DNA of 64,000 nucleotides from Candidatus Arsenophonus triatominarum (GCF_001640365.1 NZ_LWMI01000017.1:79487-143486), one strand, 5' to 3'; shown: positions 40,620 to 51,042, counted from the stretch's first letter. Notes: a model not told the origin generated them from the sequence alone. Made by a program: numbers and translations.

Positions 40620-41098
40620 GTTGTGCCTGAATTAATGGATACGTTAATTTTAGTTATGCTAGCTATAGCTTCTGGATAGTGCAATGTTTCAGTGTTAATT
40701 AACTTAAAAAATCTTTTTTGGTTTAAAGTTTTCGTTGGAGGAAAAGTTATCCACAGGAGTAAGCTGATTAAAAAAGATTATATTTTTTATTATAAAAGAT
40801 TAGCGTGCTTTTTGAGGTCATTTATTTTTTATTTTATTCTCAATAGTTTACAAAATACCCATGTTTGTTTTTTTACATTTAAAATCAATAGGTTATAAAT
40901 TTAGTGAGTATAAATATTACCTTTCTATTTATTTTCCAGAATTAGTATAAATTACTGTATTTATTTTATGTATTGTTCAATCTTTTTTGTTACAACCATT
41001 TATGAGTTTGAATTTTCAATATCCCGTACTCTGGTAGTTGCTACTGTTGCGCTTGCAATTGCGATTGTTATAATGTGTTGTGTTTATGGGGATATGTT
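40620..41098. other. AT-rich intergenic region
   Basis: About 480 bp with the HU promoter region and the upstream region of a small plus-strand gene. No gene, clear repeat or RNA seen. Confidence 0.5.
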
Positions 41099-41272
41099 AT
41101 GAAAAAAAGAACAAGTGATTTTATGGAAGATATCATTAGACTTCGGAATGAAGGGGCTACCTACGATGAAATAGTTCTTTGGCTTGCAAAAAATAAACAG
41201 TTTTTAATCTCACCTAGCTCGATTAGAGGTGCTTTGAAAAGACAGGAAGCTATTAATATATTGAATAAATAA
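41099..41272 (+). CDS. Small HTH-like protein
   Basis: 57 residues: MKKRTSDFMEDIIRLRNEGA (TYDEIVLWLAKNKQF) LISPSSIRGALKRQEAINIL. The pattern resembles small helix-turn-helix proteins found before plasmid replication genes (..GATYDEI..WL......S...I...L). GGGGA precedes the ATG. It lies 115 bp upstream of the trfA-like gene in the same direction, so may be co-regulated with it. Confidence 0.55.
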   Translation: MKKRTSDFMEDIIRLRNEGATYDEIVLWLAKNKQFLISPSSIRGALKRQEAINILNK

Positions 41273-41723
41273 TGTTCAGCCCCTTATGCCTACAAAAACT
41301 CAGGGGCTGATTACCAGAAATCACAGAGCTATTAACTCATGCTGGTCTATGCATGATAACACTCTGAACAAACCTTTGAAAAGGTTAATGAAATTTATAA
41401 TGAGTGATATTTTTAAGGTCGCCGATAGAATCGCTAAAAAAATTGCAGAACGAGAAATAAAAAAAGTTGAGCAAATCGAGCAAAATCATGAAAAAAAACA
41501 GTGTGAATATAATGAGAAGAAAGAATATTTGCCGATCACAAAATCCAATTTTATACCTGTTCCAAATTCCATTTTAAGGAGTTCCCTTTTTGGTATAGTT
41601 AAAAAAGGATCAAGAAAATTTGAGAAAAATGTTCTTAAAGCAAGTTTTAACGGTTATACGGTCAAATATACAGGCGAACAGTTAGATCAAGCTGATTTGG
41701 ATGTGTGGTTGGAATGTTTACAA

Positions 41724-42743
41724 TGAATCGATTAGCCGCTGATGTGATATTAACCATCTGCCGTGACCTCAATATCACCCCGGGCGTTTTCACTGCCATC
41801 CATACTTGGGGACGAGACCAAAAATGGCATCCGCATATTCATTTTTCAACCACAGCCGGCGGGGTGACTAAAAAGAATACCTGGCGGGATATCAGCTTTT
41901 ATCGCGAAAACATTATGACAATATGGCGATATCGGATAACGACATTATTTGAGAAAACATTATTACACGCTCACCATTCCCGATGAGCTTAAAGCTGAAG
42001 GAAGAAGTAAAGCATCATGGAATCAATTACTTAACACTCACTACAAGCGCGGGTGGAATATTAATCTTTCTGATATTCTTTCCAATATTACCCATGTCAC
42101 CCTTTATCTCGGATTTTATCTAAAGAAACCCCCTGTCTCGCTCAGTCGCTTAAAACATTATTCCGGCGAAAATAACATCACGTTACGCTATAAGAGCCAC
42201 CGCACGAAAAAACAGGAAGACTTGGTCATGACATCCGATGAATTTATTACCCAGTTTGCGTCTCATGTGCCAGAAAAATGGTTTCACATGATCTGCTATT
42301 ACGGCTTTTTAAGTCCATCAGCACGGATGCGAAAAATGTTAACGGAGGTTTTTTATCCTTTAGGCCCAGCAAGATAAAAAACCCGCTAAAAAAGTCACCT
42401 GGCGAAACATGTATCAACACGTCTTTAAAGTCGATCCACTTGCTTGTCTCTTATGTGGGAAAAAATTACTTTTCGCAGGAATGAATTTTGGATTGAATCG
42501 TAAAGAACTTATGGCACGTCACCATGATCTAGCTTGTTTGCGGTGGCGATAAAAACTCACGACAGGGTAGATCTATCCTTTTGTTTAAAATTGATTAATA
42601 ATCAATCGTTTTTTTAACCATCTATTCCGTTCCTTATCTCAACCTTCAACATAATTTTGGCAAAATTTAGAAGAAAATAAAAAGGATTTCATCATGACGC
42701 AGGTTAATGAGTAACCATTTCGGGTATTAATTTCTTATACATC
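41724..42743 (+). mobile_element. IS91-like element, plus strand, 3' two-thirds
   Basis: Starts at MNRLAADVILTICRDLNITP, continues through HTWGRDQKWHPHIHFSTTAG, LTIPDELKAEGRSKASWNQL, TSDEFITQFASHVPEKWFHM to CLRWR at ~42550 and the terminus near 42743. Frameshifts near 41960 and 42365. It forms the left edge of the insert in trfA. Confidence 0.8.
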
Positions 42744-42796
42744 AAGGTGCAGAGGAAAACTATCAAAAATAAACGGTTAATTTATGATGAAAAAAA

Positions 42797-42825
42797 TAAT
42801 GCCCCTAATTTCGGGGCATTATTAA
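42797..42825 (-). terminator. Rho-independent terminator of hsp20
   Basis: AATGCCCC TAATTT CGGGGCATT hairpin, with a T-run on the minus strand, directly after the hsp20 stop codon. Confidence 0.85.
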
Positions 42826-42826
42826 A

Positions 42827-43315
42827 TTAAGGTTTATGCTCAATAACTTCTGGTTGAGATTTTTGACCAATAGCAATTTTTTGTGGTTTTTGTTCTTCCG
42901 GTATTTCATAATTAAAAATTAATGTTAGCAATCCATCGGCTAAATTGGCATTTTGTATTTTTATTCGATAGTCAAGGTCAAAACTCATCGAAAAGCCTTT
43001 TTTCTCAATACCTTTATGTAACCATTTCTCTGTTTTGCTATCATGACTAACTTCTTCTTTCTCAGTTTCACTTTTTCCGCTGATGGTTAGTTTATTATTT
43101 AACACCGATATGTCTAATTCGTGTTGGTGATAACCAGGCACGGCGATTGTGAGTTCGAGATTTTCTTTATCTTTTTGGTATAAATTGTAAGCTGGAATAT
43201 CTGACAGAGGTTTTTCACCGGTTATTCGGCTAAACAATTTATCCATTTGAGTAAATCTGTCGGATAATAGGTTATCACTGAGCATTGGAATAAGAGAAAA
43301 AGAACGATAAGACAT
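42827..43315 (-). CDS. Small heat shock protein (Hsp20/IbpA-like)
   Basis: 162 residues with an alpha-crystallin domain at ~60-150: DKENLELTIAVPGYHQHELD, NNKLTISGKSETEKE, EKWLHKGIEKKGFSMSFDLD, ANLADGLLTLIFNYEIPEEQ. The GIEKKGFSMSFDL stretch corresponds to the IbpA/B GIAeRnFeRkFqL motif. ATP-independent holdase chaperone that binds unfolding proteins for DnaK/ClpB. Very strong ribosome site (AAGGAGGACAAT) and its own terminator, so it is a free-standing unit. Intact. It lies between two IS91-like copies inside the trfA-like gene, so may have moved as cargo. Confidence 0.9.
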   Translation of the reverse strand: MSYRSFSLIPMLSDNLLSDRFTQMDKLFSRITGEKPLSDIPAYNLYQKDKENLELTIAVPGYHQHELDISVLNNKLTISGKSETEKEEVSHDSKTEKWLHKGIEKKGFSMSFDLDYRIKIQNANLADGLLTLIFNYEIPEEQKPQKIAIGQKSQPEVIEHKP

Positions 43316-43417
43316 ATTGTCCTCCTTTTTGCGCTTATTGATTCGTATATTACTTTGTTTAGTTATAATACTAAAATAGGGGTAACCTTATTTATTTTCA
43401 AGGGGATTTTATAGTTA

Positions 43418-43852
43418 ATGAAATTACTAAATATGACAAAACTGCGAATATCTGAATTATCTCAGTCAACATTAATATCACGTATATTGCAATGGATAAT
43501 TAGTTTTAGTCTATTATTGTTAGCTGTTATTTTGATTATTTTTTTGATGAAAGAAACGTTTACCTTATCTTTACTATTATTCAAGTCAGCTAATCCTACC
43601 CAGACTTACCTTTTACTCGAAGGTATCGTTAATTATTTTCTCTATTTTGAATTTATCGCATTGATAATTAAATATTTTAATTCTCTGTATCATTTCCCTT
43701 TACAATATTTTGTATATATCGGTATTACCGCTATCATTCGATTAATTATCGTAGAACATAAAGATCCATTTTCTGTACTGATTTATGCAATCTCGATATT
43801 AGTCATGATTTTAGCCTTGTATTTAGCTAACGCCAAACGTCTTGTAGAATAA
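43418..43852 (+). CDS. psiE: PsiE-family membrane protein
   Basis: 144 residues with four hydrophobic segments. It matches E. coli PsiE closely in its core: [60 protein letters not shown]. PsiE is a phosphate-starvation-inducible inner-membrane protein of unknown mechanism. Divergent from hsp20 (103 bp between starts). Intact, with family-like length. Also inside the IS91-bounded segment. Confidence 0.88.
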   Translation: MKLLNMTKLRISELSQSTLISRILQWIISFSLLLLAVILIIFLMKETFTLSLLLFKSANPTQTYLLLEGIVNYFLYFEFIALIIKYFNSLYHFPLQYFVYIGITAIIRLIIVEHKDPFSVLIYAISILVMILALYLANAKRLVE

Positions 43853-44066
43853 AAAAACTATTGATTAAAACGATAAAGTATGAATTAATTGACTCTAGCC
43901 TCGAGAGTAACAATCTCTTTTTATTAGTAAAAATTTTAAGCAAATTCAAAATTTAGCGATATCATAATACCTCTTCATTAATGAGTTCCTTCTGATTAAA
44001 TATTATTAGTAAAAATCATGTTAATCTTTGAGATTTTTGATTAATTAACAAAATTAAGGAACTTAT

Positions 44067-44126
44067 ATGTCAAGCATCAATACAGGTATGGTTTAATGCT
44101 GATAAAGGCTTTGGATTTATTTCAAT
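44067..44126 (+). pseudogene. Cold-shock protein (Csp) N-terminal remnant
   Basis: MSSINTGMV then a deletion/frameshift, then FNADKGFGFIS, which is the CspA RNA-binding motif KWFN.DKGFGFI. AAGGAACTTAT precedes the ATG. Truncated after ~20 codons by the IS91-like end. Confidence 0.7.
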
Positions 44127-44995
44127 GTATGATAAATTAATACCCGAAATGGTTACTCATTAACCTGCGTCATGATGAAATCCTTTTTATTTTCTTCTAA
44201 ATTTTGCCAAAATTATGTTGAAGGTTGAGATAAGGAACGGAATAGATGGTTAAAAAACGATTAATTATCAATCAATTTTGAACAAAAGGATAGATCTACC
44301 CTGTCGTGAGTTTTTATCGCCACCGCAAACAAGCTAGATCATGGTCACGTGCCATAAGTTCTTTACGATTCAATCCAAAATTCATTCCTGCGAAAAGTAA
44401 TTTTTTCCCACATAAGAGACAAGCAAGTGGATCGACTTTAAAGACGTGTTGATACATGTTTCGCCAGGTGACTTTTTTAGCGGGTTTTTTATCTTGCTGG
44501 ACTAAAGGATAAACAACCTCCGTTAACATTCTTCGCATCCGTGCTGATGGACTTAAAAAGCCGTAATAGCGGATCATGTGAAACCATTTTTCTGGCACAT
44601 GAGACGCAAACCGGGTAATAAATTCATCGGATGTCATGACCAGGTCTTCCTGTTTTTTCGTGCGGTGGCTCTTATAGCGTAACATGACGGGATAATGTTT
44701 TAAGCGACTGAGCGAGGCAGGGGGTTTCTTTAGATAAAATCCGAGATAAAGGATGACATGGGTAATATTGGAAAGAATATCAGAAAGATTAATATTCTAC
44801 CCGCGCTTGTCGTGAGTGTTAAGTAATTGATTCCATGATGCTTTACTTCTTCCTTCAGCTTTAAGCTCATCGGGAATGGTGAGCGTGTAATAATGTTTTC
44901 TCAATAATGCCGTTATCCGATATCGCCATATTGTCATAATGTTTTCGCGATAAAAGCTGATATCCCGCCAGCTGTGGTTGAAAAATGAATATGCG
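44127..44995 (-). mobile_element. IS91-like element, minus strand
   Basis: Terminus ATTAATACCCG at 44136. C-terminal transposase 44314-44685 (LVMTSDEFITRFASHVPEKW ... CLRWR) is intact; beyond it the frame is broken and ends in the Y2 core (~44990). It is the inverted right edge of the insert in trfA, facing the copy at 41724-42743. Confidence 0.8.
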
Positions 44996-45528
44996 AACGT
45001 TGCCAGCCCACGCCGTTAGGTTATACCGTTAGATTTTCTGCTCATAATTTTTTGAAATCTATTGGGCGGAATACAGGAAAAACAGATCATGAATGGTTAA
45101 AGTCTGTATTTCAAAGATTGCGCGTCAATGATGTTGAAATTTCAGACGGCAAATATACCTATGCAGGAAGTTTAATATTTGAACAATACCGCGATGAAGA
45201 AACTGGAGTAAATTGCCTTGTCTTAAATCCAAAAATTGTCGTCTGTTTTGGAAAAGATCGTTGGACTGGTTTCACAAAAGAAATACGTTTAAAACTAAAA
45301 GGAAAATCATTGACGCAATGGTTACATGCTTTTTATAGTAGTCATGCAAAGCCTTTACCTATCAAAATAATTACATTAAAAGAACTTTGTGGCAGTACAA
45401 CCACAACGAAAGATTTTAAACAGAAAATAAAAAAATCTTTATCTGAATTAGCTTTTGCTACTAATTGGAGTTGTGAAATTGACTCTACGGATAAGGTGAT
45501 AATTAAGAAAAATTGAAATGAAAATAAC

Positions 45529-45563
45529 GCTCTGTATGCGTGCTGAATACATGCATACAGAGC
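45529..45563 (+). terminator. Terminator-like hairpin after trfA
   Basis: GCTCTGTATGC ... GCATACAGAGC, an 11-bp perfect stem with a 13-base loop, 12 bp after the trfA stop. No strong T-run, so it could also be an attenuator or protein-binding palindrome. Confidence 0.5.
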
Positions 45564-45599
45564 TAATCCAACAACCTAACGTATCTAGGAGTCGGACTA

Positions 45600-45739
45600 T
45601 GAGAAATAGTACGCATATTGCACGCATAATGAAAGCGTGCGACATATCAATCGAGCAGCTTTTGAGCTTTGCTAACACGTCAAAACACCTTACAACCCGT
45701 CAGCGTGAGTACCTTCAACGTATCGGAGGTGCGGCATGA
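45600..45739 (+). CDS. Small ORF coupled to LuxR-type regulator
   Basis: 46 residues: MRNSTHIARIMKACDISIEQ, then LLSFANTSKHLTTRQREYLQ (RIGGAA). The start lies in the palindrome ACTATGAGAAATAGT and the stop overlaps the next ATG (ATGA), implying translational coupling. Homologous, damaged ORFs precede the two other regulator remnants. Function unknown. Confidence 0.55.
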
Positions 45740-46181
45740 AATCCGAAATGCATGAATTTTGTCGACGCGCAACACTGTTCCTTGTGGTTTCGCGGATAGT
45801 GAAGGGGAAACTAAGACCAATGCAGACATGACGGAATTACTGGCGTTGAATAAAGATGCGCCTGAAATGGAAGCTTTATTAGAGAAAATCCGCACTGAAA
45901 AATCCCCATTTTATGTCATAAGCAATTTGGCGTTTGATTACAAAAAACTGCCGAAACTTTGGCAAATTGATTTTATCCCACTGTTGAGTCAGGAAAATGG
46001 CTACTTAGGCACTTTCTTCCACGCACATAAGTTCCTGTTTTTGTCGCTGTTGGAGTATGTGGAGGGTAGGCAGCCTTATGCGGTCACAAGCTTTTCACTG
46101 ATAAAGAGTGGGAAGTTCTGTTTTTTACAATGCAACGGTTGAGCAGTAAAGAAATAGCTAGACGGTTAAATATTGCTACTG
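45736..46181 (+). pseudogene. PAS-type LuxR-family regulator, frameshifted and truncated
   Basis: MKSEMHEFCRRAT, a one-base loss (~45770), then VPCGFADSEGETKTNADMTE (LLALNKDAPEMEALLEKI), VISNLAFDYKKLPKLWQIDF, FHAHKFLFLSLLEYVEGRQP, a second shift (~46088), then FTDKEWEVLFFTMQRLSSKE (IARRLNIATG). The last part is the first half of a LuxR HTH, cut by the IS91-like end. It would bind DNA under control of a PAS-like sensor. Confidence 0.65.
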
Positions 46182-46993
46182 GATGTATAAGAAATTAATA
46201 CCCGAAATGGTTACTCATTAACCTGCGCCATGATGAAATCCTTTTTATTTTCTTCTAAATTTTGCCAAAATTATGTTGAAGGTTGAGATAAGGAACGGAA
46301 TAGATGGTTAAAAACCGATTAATTATTAATCAATTTTGAGCAAAAGGATAGCTCTACCCTGTCGTGAGTTTTTATCGCCACCGCAAACAAGCCAGATCAT
46401 GGTGACGTGCCATAAGTTCTTTACGATTCAATCCAAAATTCATTCCTGCGAAAAGTAATTTTTTCCCACATAAGAGACAAGCAAGTGGATCGACTTTAAA
46501 GACGTGTTGATACATGTTTCGCCAGGTGACTTTTTTAGCGGGTTTTTTATCTTGCTGGGCTAAAGGATAAACAACCTCCGTTAACATTTTTCGCATCCGT
46601 GCTGATGGACTTAAAAAGCCGTAATAGCGGATCATGAGAAACCATTTTTCTGGCACATGAGACGCAAACCGGGTAATAAATTCATCGGATGTCATGACCA
46701 GGTCTTCCTGTTTTTTCGTGCGGTGGCTCTTATAGCGTAACGTGTGTTATCTTCGCCGGAATAATGTTTTAAGCGACTGAGCGAGACAGGGGGTTTCTTT
46801 AGATAAAATCCTAGATAAAAGGGTGACATGGGTAATATTGGAAAGAATATCAGAAAGATTAATATTCCACCCGCGCTTGTCGTGAGTGTTAAATAATTGA
46901 TTTCATGATGCTTTACTTCTTCCTTCAGCTTTAAGCTCATCGGGAATGGTGAGCGTGTAATAATGTTTTCTCAATAATGTCGTTATCGCCACA
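46182..46993 (-). mobile_element. IS91-like element, 3' part
   Basis: Minus strand: terminus at 46185, intact C-terminal transposase 46372-46695, then KPPVSLSRLKHYSGEDNT and SFHYTLTIPDEL regions with small deletions up to MITE-B. Confidence 0.78.
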
Positions 46994-46995
46994 TT

Positions 46996-47184
46996 AAGCC
47001 TGTTGCTCAATAGCAAAATTAATTATGACTTACAAAAAAACCAGCCGATGATGATAAAATCATCAATTTTTGCATTAAAAATAACCTATGTAAGATTAAA
47101 AAATAAACTATTTTTGTATTTTTTAGATGTATCTAACTTGTTTTTATTTTAAGCAACTTTATTTCACTATTGAGCAACATGCTT
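46996..47184. repeat. MITE-B copy 2 (IS5-like ends)
   Basis: AAGCCTGTTGCTCAATAG at the left, CTATTGAGCAACATGCTT at the right, ATT duplications (46993-46995, 47185-47187). Ends closer to IS5 than copy 1; an IS5 starts only 13 bp further on. Confidence 0.7.
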
Positions 47185-47196
47185 ATTTTCATAATA

Positions 47197-48221
47197 AAAT
47201 AGTTGCTGAATAGAGACTTGCATTTTTTGTCACGCTATAGACAATAAAAAGAGGTTTAACTTAGAAAATAACGGTTTGAAATGATCAACAAAGAGCGGTT
47301 GTTACGAGATAATCGTTTATGTAAAGCAATCATTGGATTATCAGTCGAAGAATTGAAAAATTTAGCCGCTGAATTTTCAGCTTGTTATTTGATTTATCGG
47401 AAAAAGAATCGAAAAGATCACGAGCGGCAGATGGGTGCAGGGCGGAAAGGATTTATCCCAACCCCATTAGATAAACTGCTTTTTATTTTATTGTATTTAA
47501 AATGTTATCCGACCTATGATTTGCAAGGACTTCTTTTTGGTTTAGATAGAACACGGGTATGTCGCTGGGTAAAAATATTATTGCCGGTTTTAGAGATGAC
47601 CTTGGGGCGAGAATGTGTTTTGCCCGCTCGTCAAATTCGCTCTGCTGAGGAATTTTTTCGCGCCTTTCCTGGAGTTAAAGACGTCTTTATTGATGGGACA
47701 GAGCGACCTGTCCAAAAGCCTAAGAATCTGCGTCGGCGAAAAAAAATGTATTCGGGAAAGAAAAGACAGACCACTCGAAAAGGGCTTATTATGACTGACG
47801 AAACGAGGAAAATTGGATTTATCCCCATGATCAAAAATGGGCGCCGTCACGATAAACGCTTACTCGATAAAGTCGATATAATTCGCCATATTCCCCCTGA
47901 GGTAACCATCTGGGCCGATACCGGTTTTCAAGGTATAGATAAACAGCATCCTAATACACAAATCCCAAAAAAAGGAACTCGAAAAAGACCTTTATCGCCT
48001 GAACAAAAACAAGAAAATAAAATAATCTCGGGCATCCGTATTACGGTTGAACACGCCATCGCGGGTATCAAGCGCCTCGGTTGTATGACCCAAATTTTAC
48101 GGAATCGTAGACCCTTTATTGATGATACCTTTTTACTCCTTAGTGCCGGTCTTTGGAATTTCCATCTCAGAACAGCCTAAAATTTACTTCAATCAAATAA
48201 CCCTTACTTCACTATTAAGCA
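47197..48221 (+). mobile_element. IS5-family element, intact transposase, eroded right end
   Basis: As the copy at 5741-6777, but the 3' end lacks several bases (TCAATCAAATAACCC) and is replaced at 48222 by an IS630 terminus. Confidence 0.85.
47281..48180 (+). CDS. IS5-family DDE transposase
   Basis: 299 residues, identical to 5825-6724 except GAGR for GAGQ near residue 60. All catalytic acids present. The damaged right end may prevent its own mobility while still supplying transposase. Confidence 0.9.
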   Translation: MINKERLLRDNRLCKAIIGLSVEELKNLAAEFSACYLIYRKKNRKDHERQMGAGRKGFIPTPLDKLLFILLYLKCYPTYDLQGLLFGLDRTRVCRWVKILLPVLEMTLGRECVLPARQIRSAEEFFRAFPGVKDVFIDGTERPVQKPKNLRRRKKMYSGKKRQTTRKGLIMTDETRKIGFIPMIKNGRRHDKRLLDKVDIIRHIPPEVTIWADTGFQGIDKQHPNTQIPKKGTRKRPLSPEQKQENKIISGIRITVEHAIAGIKRLGCMTQILRNRRPFIDDTFLLLSAGLWNFHLRTA

Positions 48222-48256
48222 ACACACCTTGTAATCAAAATTAAGTCGCCTAGCTA
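48222..48256 (-). mobile_element. IS630 left terminus, inverted
   Basis: ACCTTGTAATCAAAATTAAG to CTAGCTA, the left end of IS630 facing the wrong way relative to copy E. Confidence 0.75.
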
Positions 48257-48423
48257 TATTAACCATCTGCCGTGACCTCAATATCACCCCAGGCGTTTTC
48301 ACTGCCATCCATACCTGGGGACAAGACCAAAAATGGCATCCGCATATTCATTTTTCAACCATAGCCGGCGGGGTGACTAAAAAGAATACCTGGCGGGATA
48401 TCAGCTTTTATCGCGAAAACATT
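48257..48423 (+). mobile_element. IS91-like internal fragment
   Basis: LTICRDLNITPGVFTAIHTW (GQDQKWHPHIHFSTIAGG) up to FYRENI. It separates the inverted IS630 end from IS630-E. Confidence 0.75.
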
Positions 48424-49277
48424 AAGCGTGTTATGAGTTATACAATTGATTTTCGACGTAAAGTAATATCTGTAAGGAAAGCCGAAGGTTTAACAATTCG
48501 AGAAACTGCGAAACAATTCCGTATTGGAAAAGCGTCTTTAGTACGTTGGCTTAAACGACCAGAGCCAAAAAATTCAACGCCACGTAAGAGGAAGCTCGAT
48601 AAAAATGCTTTATCAAAAGATGTGGAACAGTATCCAGATGCTTACCAAAAGGAACGGGCAGAGCGATTCGGTGTTTGTAAAAAGACTATTTGGCAATCCC
48701 TTAAAAAGCTGGGATTAACCTATAAAAAAAACTCTATTCCATCCAAAAACCAACGAAAGCGACAGGCTGGCACATCAGCAAAAAAGACAACAGTATGAAA
48801 AAAAAGATAAATCTGTTGTTTTTATTGATGAAAGTGGTTTTTCACATGACACTCCACGAACTCACGGCTATTCCCCAAAAGGTCACCGTTGTTTTGGCCT
48901 GAAAAACTGGGGTGCTAAGGGAAGAACAAATGTTATTGGCGCTTTATTGGGAACAACCCTTTTTGCTATCGGATTATTTGATTGCAATATTAATCGTGAT
49001 GTTTTTTATGTTTGGATCACAAAAATATTGCTCCCAGAACTTCCTGAAAATTCTGTTATTTTTATGGACAACGCTAGCTTTCACAAAGGTAAGAATATTG
49101 AACAGGCAATTATAAACGCAGGACACCAGATAGAATATTTGCCTGTGTATTCACCAGATTTAAATCCTATAGAACATAAATGGTCTCAAGCTAAACGTAA
49201 AAAGATGGAAACAGGATGCACTATCGATGACCTGTTTTTAATACATATGCTGTAATCAAAATTAAGTCGCCTAGCTA
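48424..49277 (+). mobile_element. IS630-family element E, left end displaced
   Basis: Starts at GCGTGTTATGAG without its terminal repeat; both 8-A runs present; DDE part 48947-49255 intact; right end at 49277. Confidence 0.85.
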
Positions 49278-49740
49278 TATCACATCAGCGGCTAATCGAT
49301 TCATTTCACCGAGAAGCCAACGGTTGGCGCGAATAATAGGCCAACATTCACAAGGCATGGTAAAAGTGATGTGCTGCCAAGGAACTTCGGGTAACCAAGC
49401 TAGCGTATTGTTAATCCATTGTAGGCAAGCTTTGACGCCATAATGTGGGCAGCTCTTCGACTAAATTTAACCCGTTTCTCAGAATTACATTGAGGGTCAG
49501 GACAGCGCCAAATTGACCACCCCATAAGCGAAGTGCCGCTTTACCATGGTTTCCATCACAACAGTGCAGACACTATCAGGGGGTTGGCGATTAAGCCAAT
49601 TGAGCCAGCGTTGACCAAATTGAAAAACATGACTAAAACGCGGTGACATAAAAAGGACCAAAAGATTGAGACAATAGGTATCGGGTTATACCAGTACTAA
49701 CAAGCAATGACAAGTCGTCGCCATAGGCGACCATCTTGAT
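49278..49740 (-). mobile_element. IS91-like 5' fragment
   Basis: N-terminal transposase region on the minus strand with frameshifts in the zinc-finger part, ending with CCATAGGCGACCATCTTGAT. Confidence 0.75.
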
Positions 49741-49893
49741 CGTTTACTTCATCATTCGCATGTACTGCAATTGAGCGGTGAAAGCTATTGATTGGAAGAT
49801 AAGCGGCGCTCAGGAGCAATAACCGAGTAAAACAGTGGATCAATTTTGATTGATCGTATTTAGCTAAAAAGTGGATCAGTGATCGTTGACACT
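49741..49893 (+). pseudogene. IS21 IstB C-terminal fragment and IS end
   Basis: RLLHHSHVLQLSGESY, then TGA in place of the conserved Arg codon, then LEDKRRSGAITE-stop. This is the end of the IS21 helper ATPase IstB (..GESYRLK.K..G). The IS21 end follows (GATCAGTGATCGTTGACA). Confidence 0.7.
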
Positions 49894-50066
49894 ATGTGAC
49901 GACAGGCTATTTTTTACCAGCACCCAGACTGGCAAACAGGAAACGGAATTGTTGTCAGAAAGACTGGATAACCTGGAGAAAAAACGAGGGTTACTCAGCT
50001 AAACCTAGGGTTAATGTCTCTAAAATTAGGGTGTTAGATGAAAAAACACACTATCTGATGAAAATT
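49894..50066. other. Unassigned remnant
   Basis: About 170 bp; one frame reads TGKQETELLSERLDNLEKKR (GLLS-stop), a possible coiled-coil C-terminus. No family recognised. Confidence 0.3.
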
Positions 50067-50104
50067 TGTATTAGTCTTAACTTAATCTGCAATTCTGATT
50101 TAAA
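50067..50104 (+). mobile_element. IS481 left-end scrap
   Basis: TGTATTAGTCTTAACTTAAT and 18 bp more, cut by MITE-A. Confidence 0.7.
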
Positions 50105-50282
50105 CACGAGTTTCGCATAGGCATATAAAATTCCAGAGATGGCTTAAAAGCAATGGTTAATTTGCAAGTTACTAAAACGTATAAATTTGTTTAAATTACA
50201 ATAGGTTGCTTTAAATTTATAAGATTTTGTCTATTTATATATTATGCTGAATTAAACTTGAAAATAGAGCGTTTTTTTATTG
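50105..50282. repeat. MITE-A, first of a tandem pair
   Basis: CACGAGTTTCGCATAGG start; its last 14 bp are replaced by the start of the next copy. Confidence 0.82.
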
Positions 50283-50474
50283 CACGAGTTTCGCACAGCA
50301 TATAAAATTTTCAGAAATGGCTTAAAAGCAATGGTTAATTTGCAAGTTACTAAAACGTATAAATTTGTTTAAATTACAATAGGTTGCTTTAAATTTATAA
50401 GATTTTGTCTATTTATATATTATGCTGAATTAAACTTGAAAATAGAGCGTTTTTTTATTGGTGCGAAACGCGTG
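50283..50474. repeat. MITE-A, second of a tandem pair
   Basis: Follows directly in the same orientation; ends GTGCGAAACGCGTG. Confidence 0.85.
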
Positions 50475-50580
50475 AGAGTCTTTAGATAACTGGTTGAATT
50501 TTTTCATTGAAGTCTTATGATTAATTTGCCATGAATCAATTTTAATAATTAAAACTAAAAAAGTTTTACCTCGACAAATT

Positions 50581-50612
50581 AGCCAACTTTTGCAGTTGGC
50601 TTTTTCTTTTCT
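50581..50612 (+). terminator. Rho-independent terminator
   Basis: AGCCAAC TTTTGCA GTTGGCT stem-loop followed by TTTTCTTTT. No plus-strand gene remains upstream, so the terminator has outlived its gene. Confidence 0.7.
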
Positions 50613-50732
50613 GAAATCTGAAAACTCAAAAGCTCCTAAAAAGCATTTTGATCGCGATAAAATTTGGCTTTACCCCCACACACCAAGAACGTTTTTTCCG
50701 AGAAAATCGCTTAGAATCGATTATAGAGCGTT

Positions 50733-50908
50733 TTAGATGGTGTTATGACTATTCTTTCTGTCTTCCTTTAGCACTTCAATGAAGACTTGCTCGAATTCGT
50801 CATTTTTGGGTAGGTCTTGATTGAGGATATATTTTCTGACGAAAAAATCGGGTTCAATGCCTAATCGTCTTGAGGCTTCAAAACCTCGCTTGACTGTATT
50901 AGCTCATA
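50733..50908 (-). pseudogene. Unrecognised C-terminal fragment
   Basis: Minus strand: ANTVKRGFEASRRLGIEPDF (FVRKYILNQDLPKNDEFEQV) FIEVLKEDRKNSHNTI-stop. Helical and charged, possibly a plasmid or phage protein. The 5' end is lost to an IS481 end. Confidence 0.45.
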
Positions 50909-51042
50909 TTTAACCTGACAGTTACCGGTTATTTATACAGTACCTGTCAGGTTAAATTTAATTTAAATCTTTCTCTCTCCAAAGTTGTTTTCCATCGTGT
51001 AAAGTTGCCATAGGAGTTCGACCGCAACACATTTTTCCTTGA
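50909..51042 (-). mobile_element. IS481 right-end fragment
   Basis: Last transposase codons on the minus strand (RTPMATLHDGKQLWREKDLN) and ~45 bp of the terminus; the outermost bases are missing. Confidence 0.75.

Larger units (their letters stand above)
41388..45516 (+). pseudogene. TrfA-like plasmid replication initiator, split by IS91-bounded insert
   Basis: The N-terminal piece (41388-41723) has a charged coiled leader, then FIPVPNSILRSSLFGIVKKG (FEKNVLKASFNGYTVKYTG) and EQLDQADLDVWLECLQ. The C-terminal piece (44996-45516) reads RCQPTPLGYTVRFSAHNFLK (SIGRNTGKTDHEWLKSVFQRL), DGKYTYAGSLIFEQYRDEET, and LTQWLHAFYSSHAKPLPIKI (ITLKELCGS). They join in frame (CLQ-RCQ) once 41724-44995 is removed. 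This is the layout of TrfA, the iteron-binding initiator of IncP-type plasmids: tandem winged helices. Interrupted, hence dead in cis. Confidence 0.8.
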
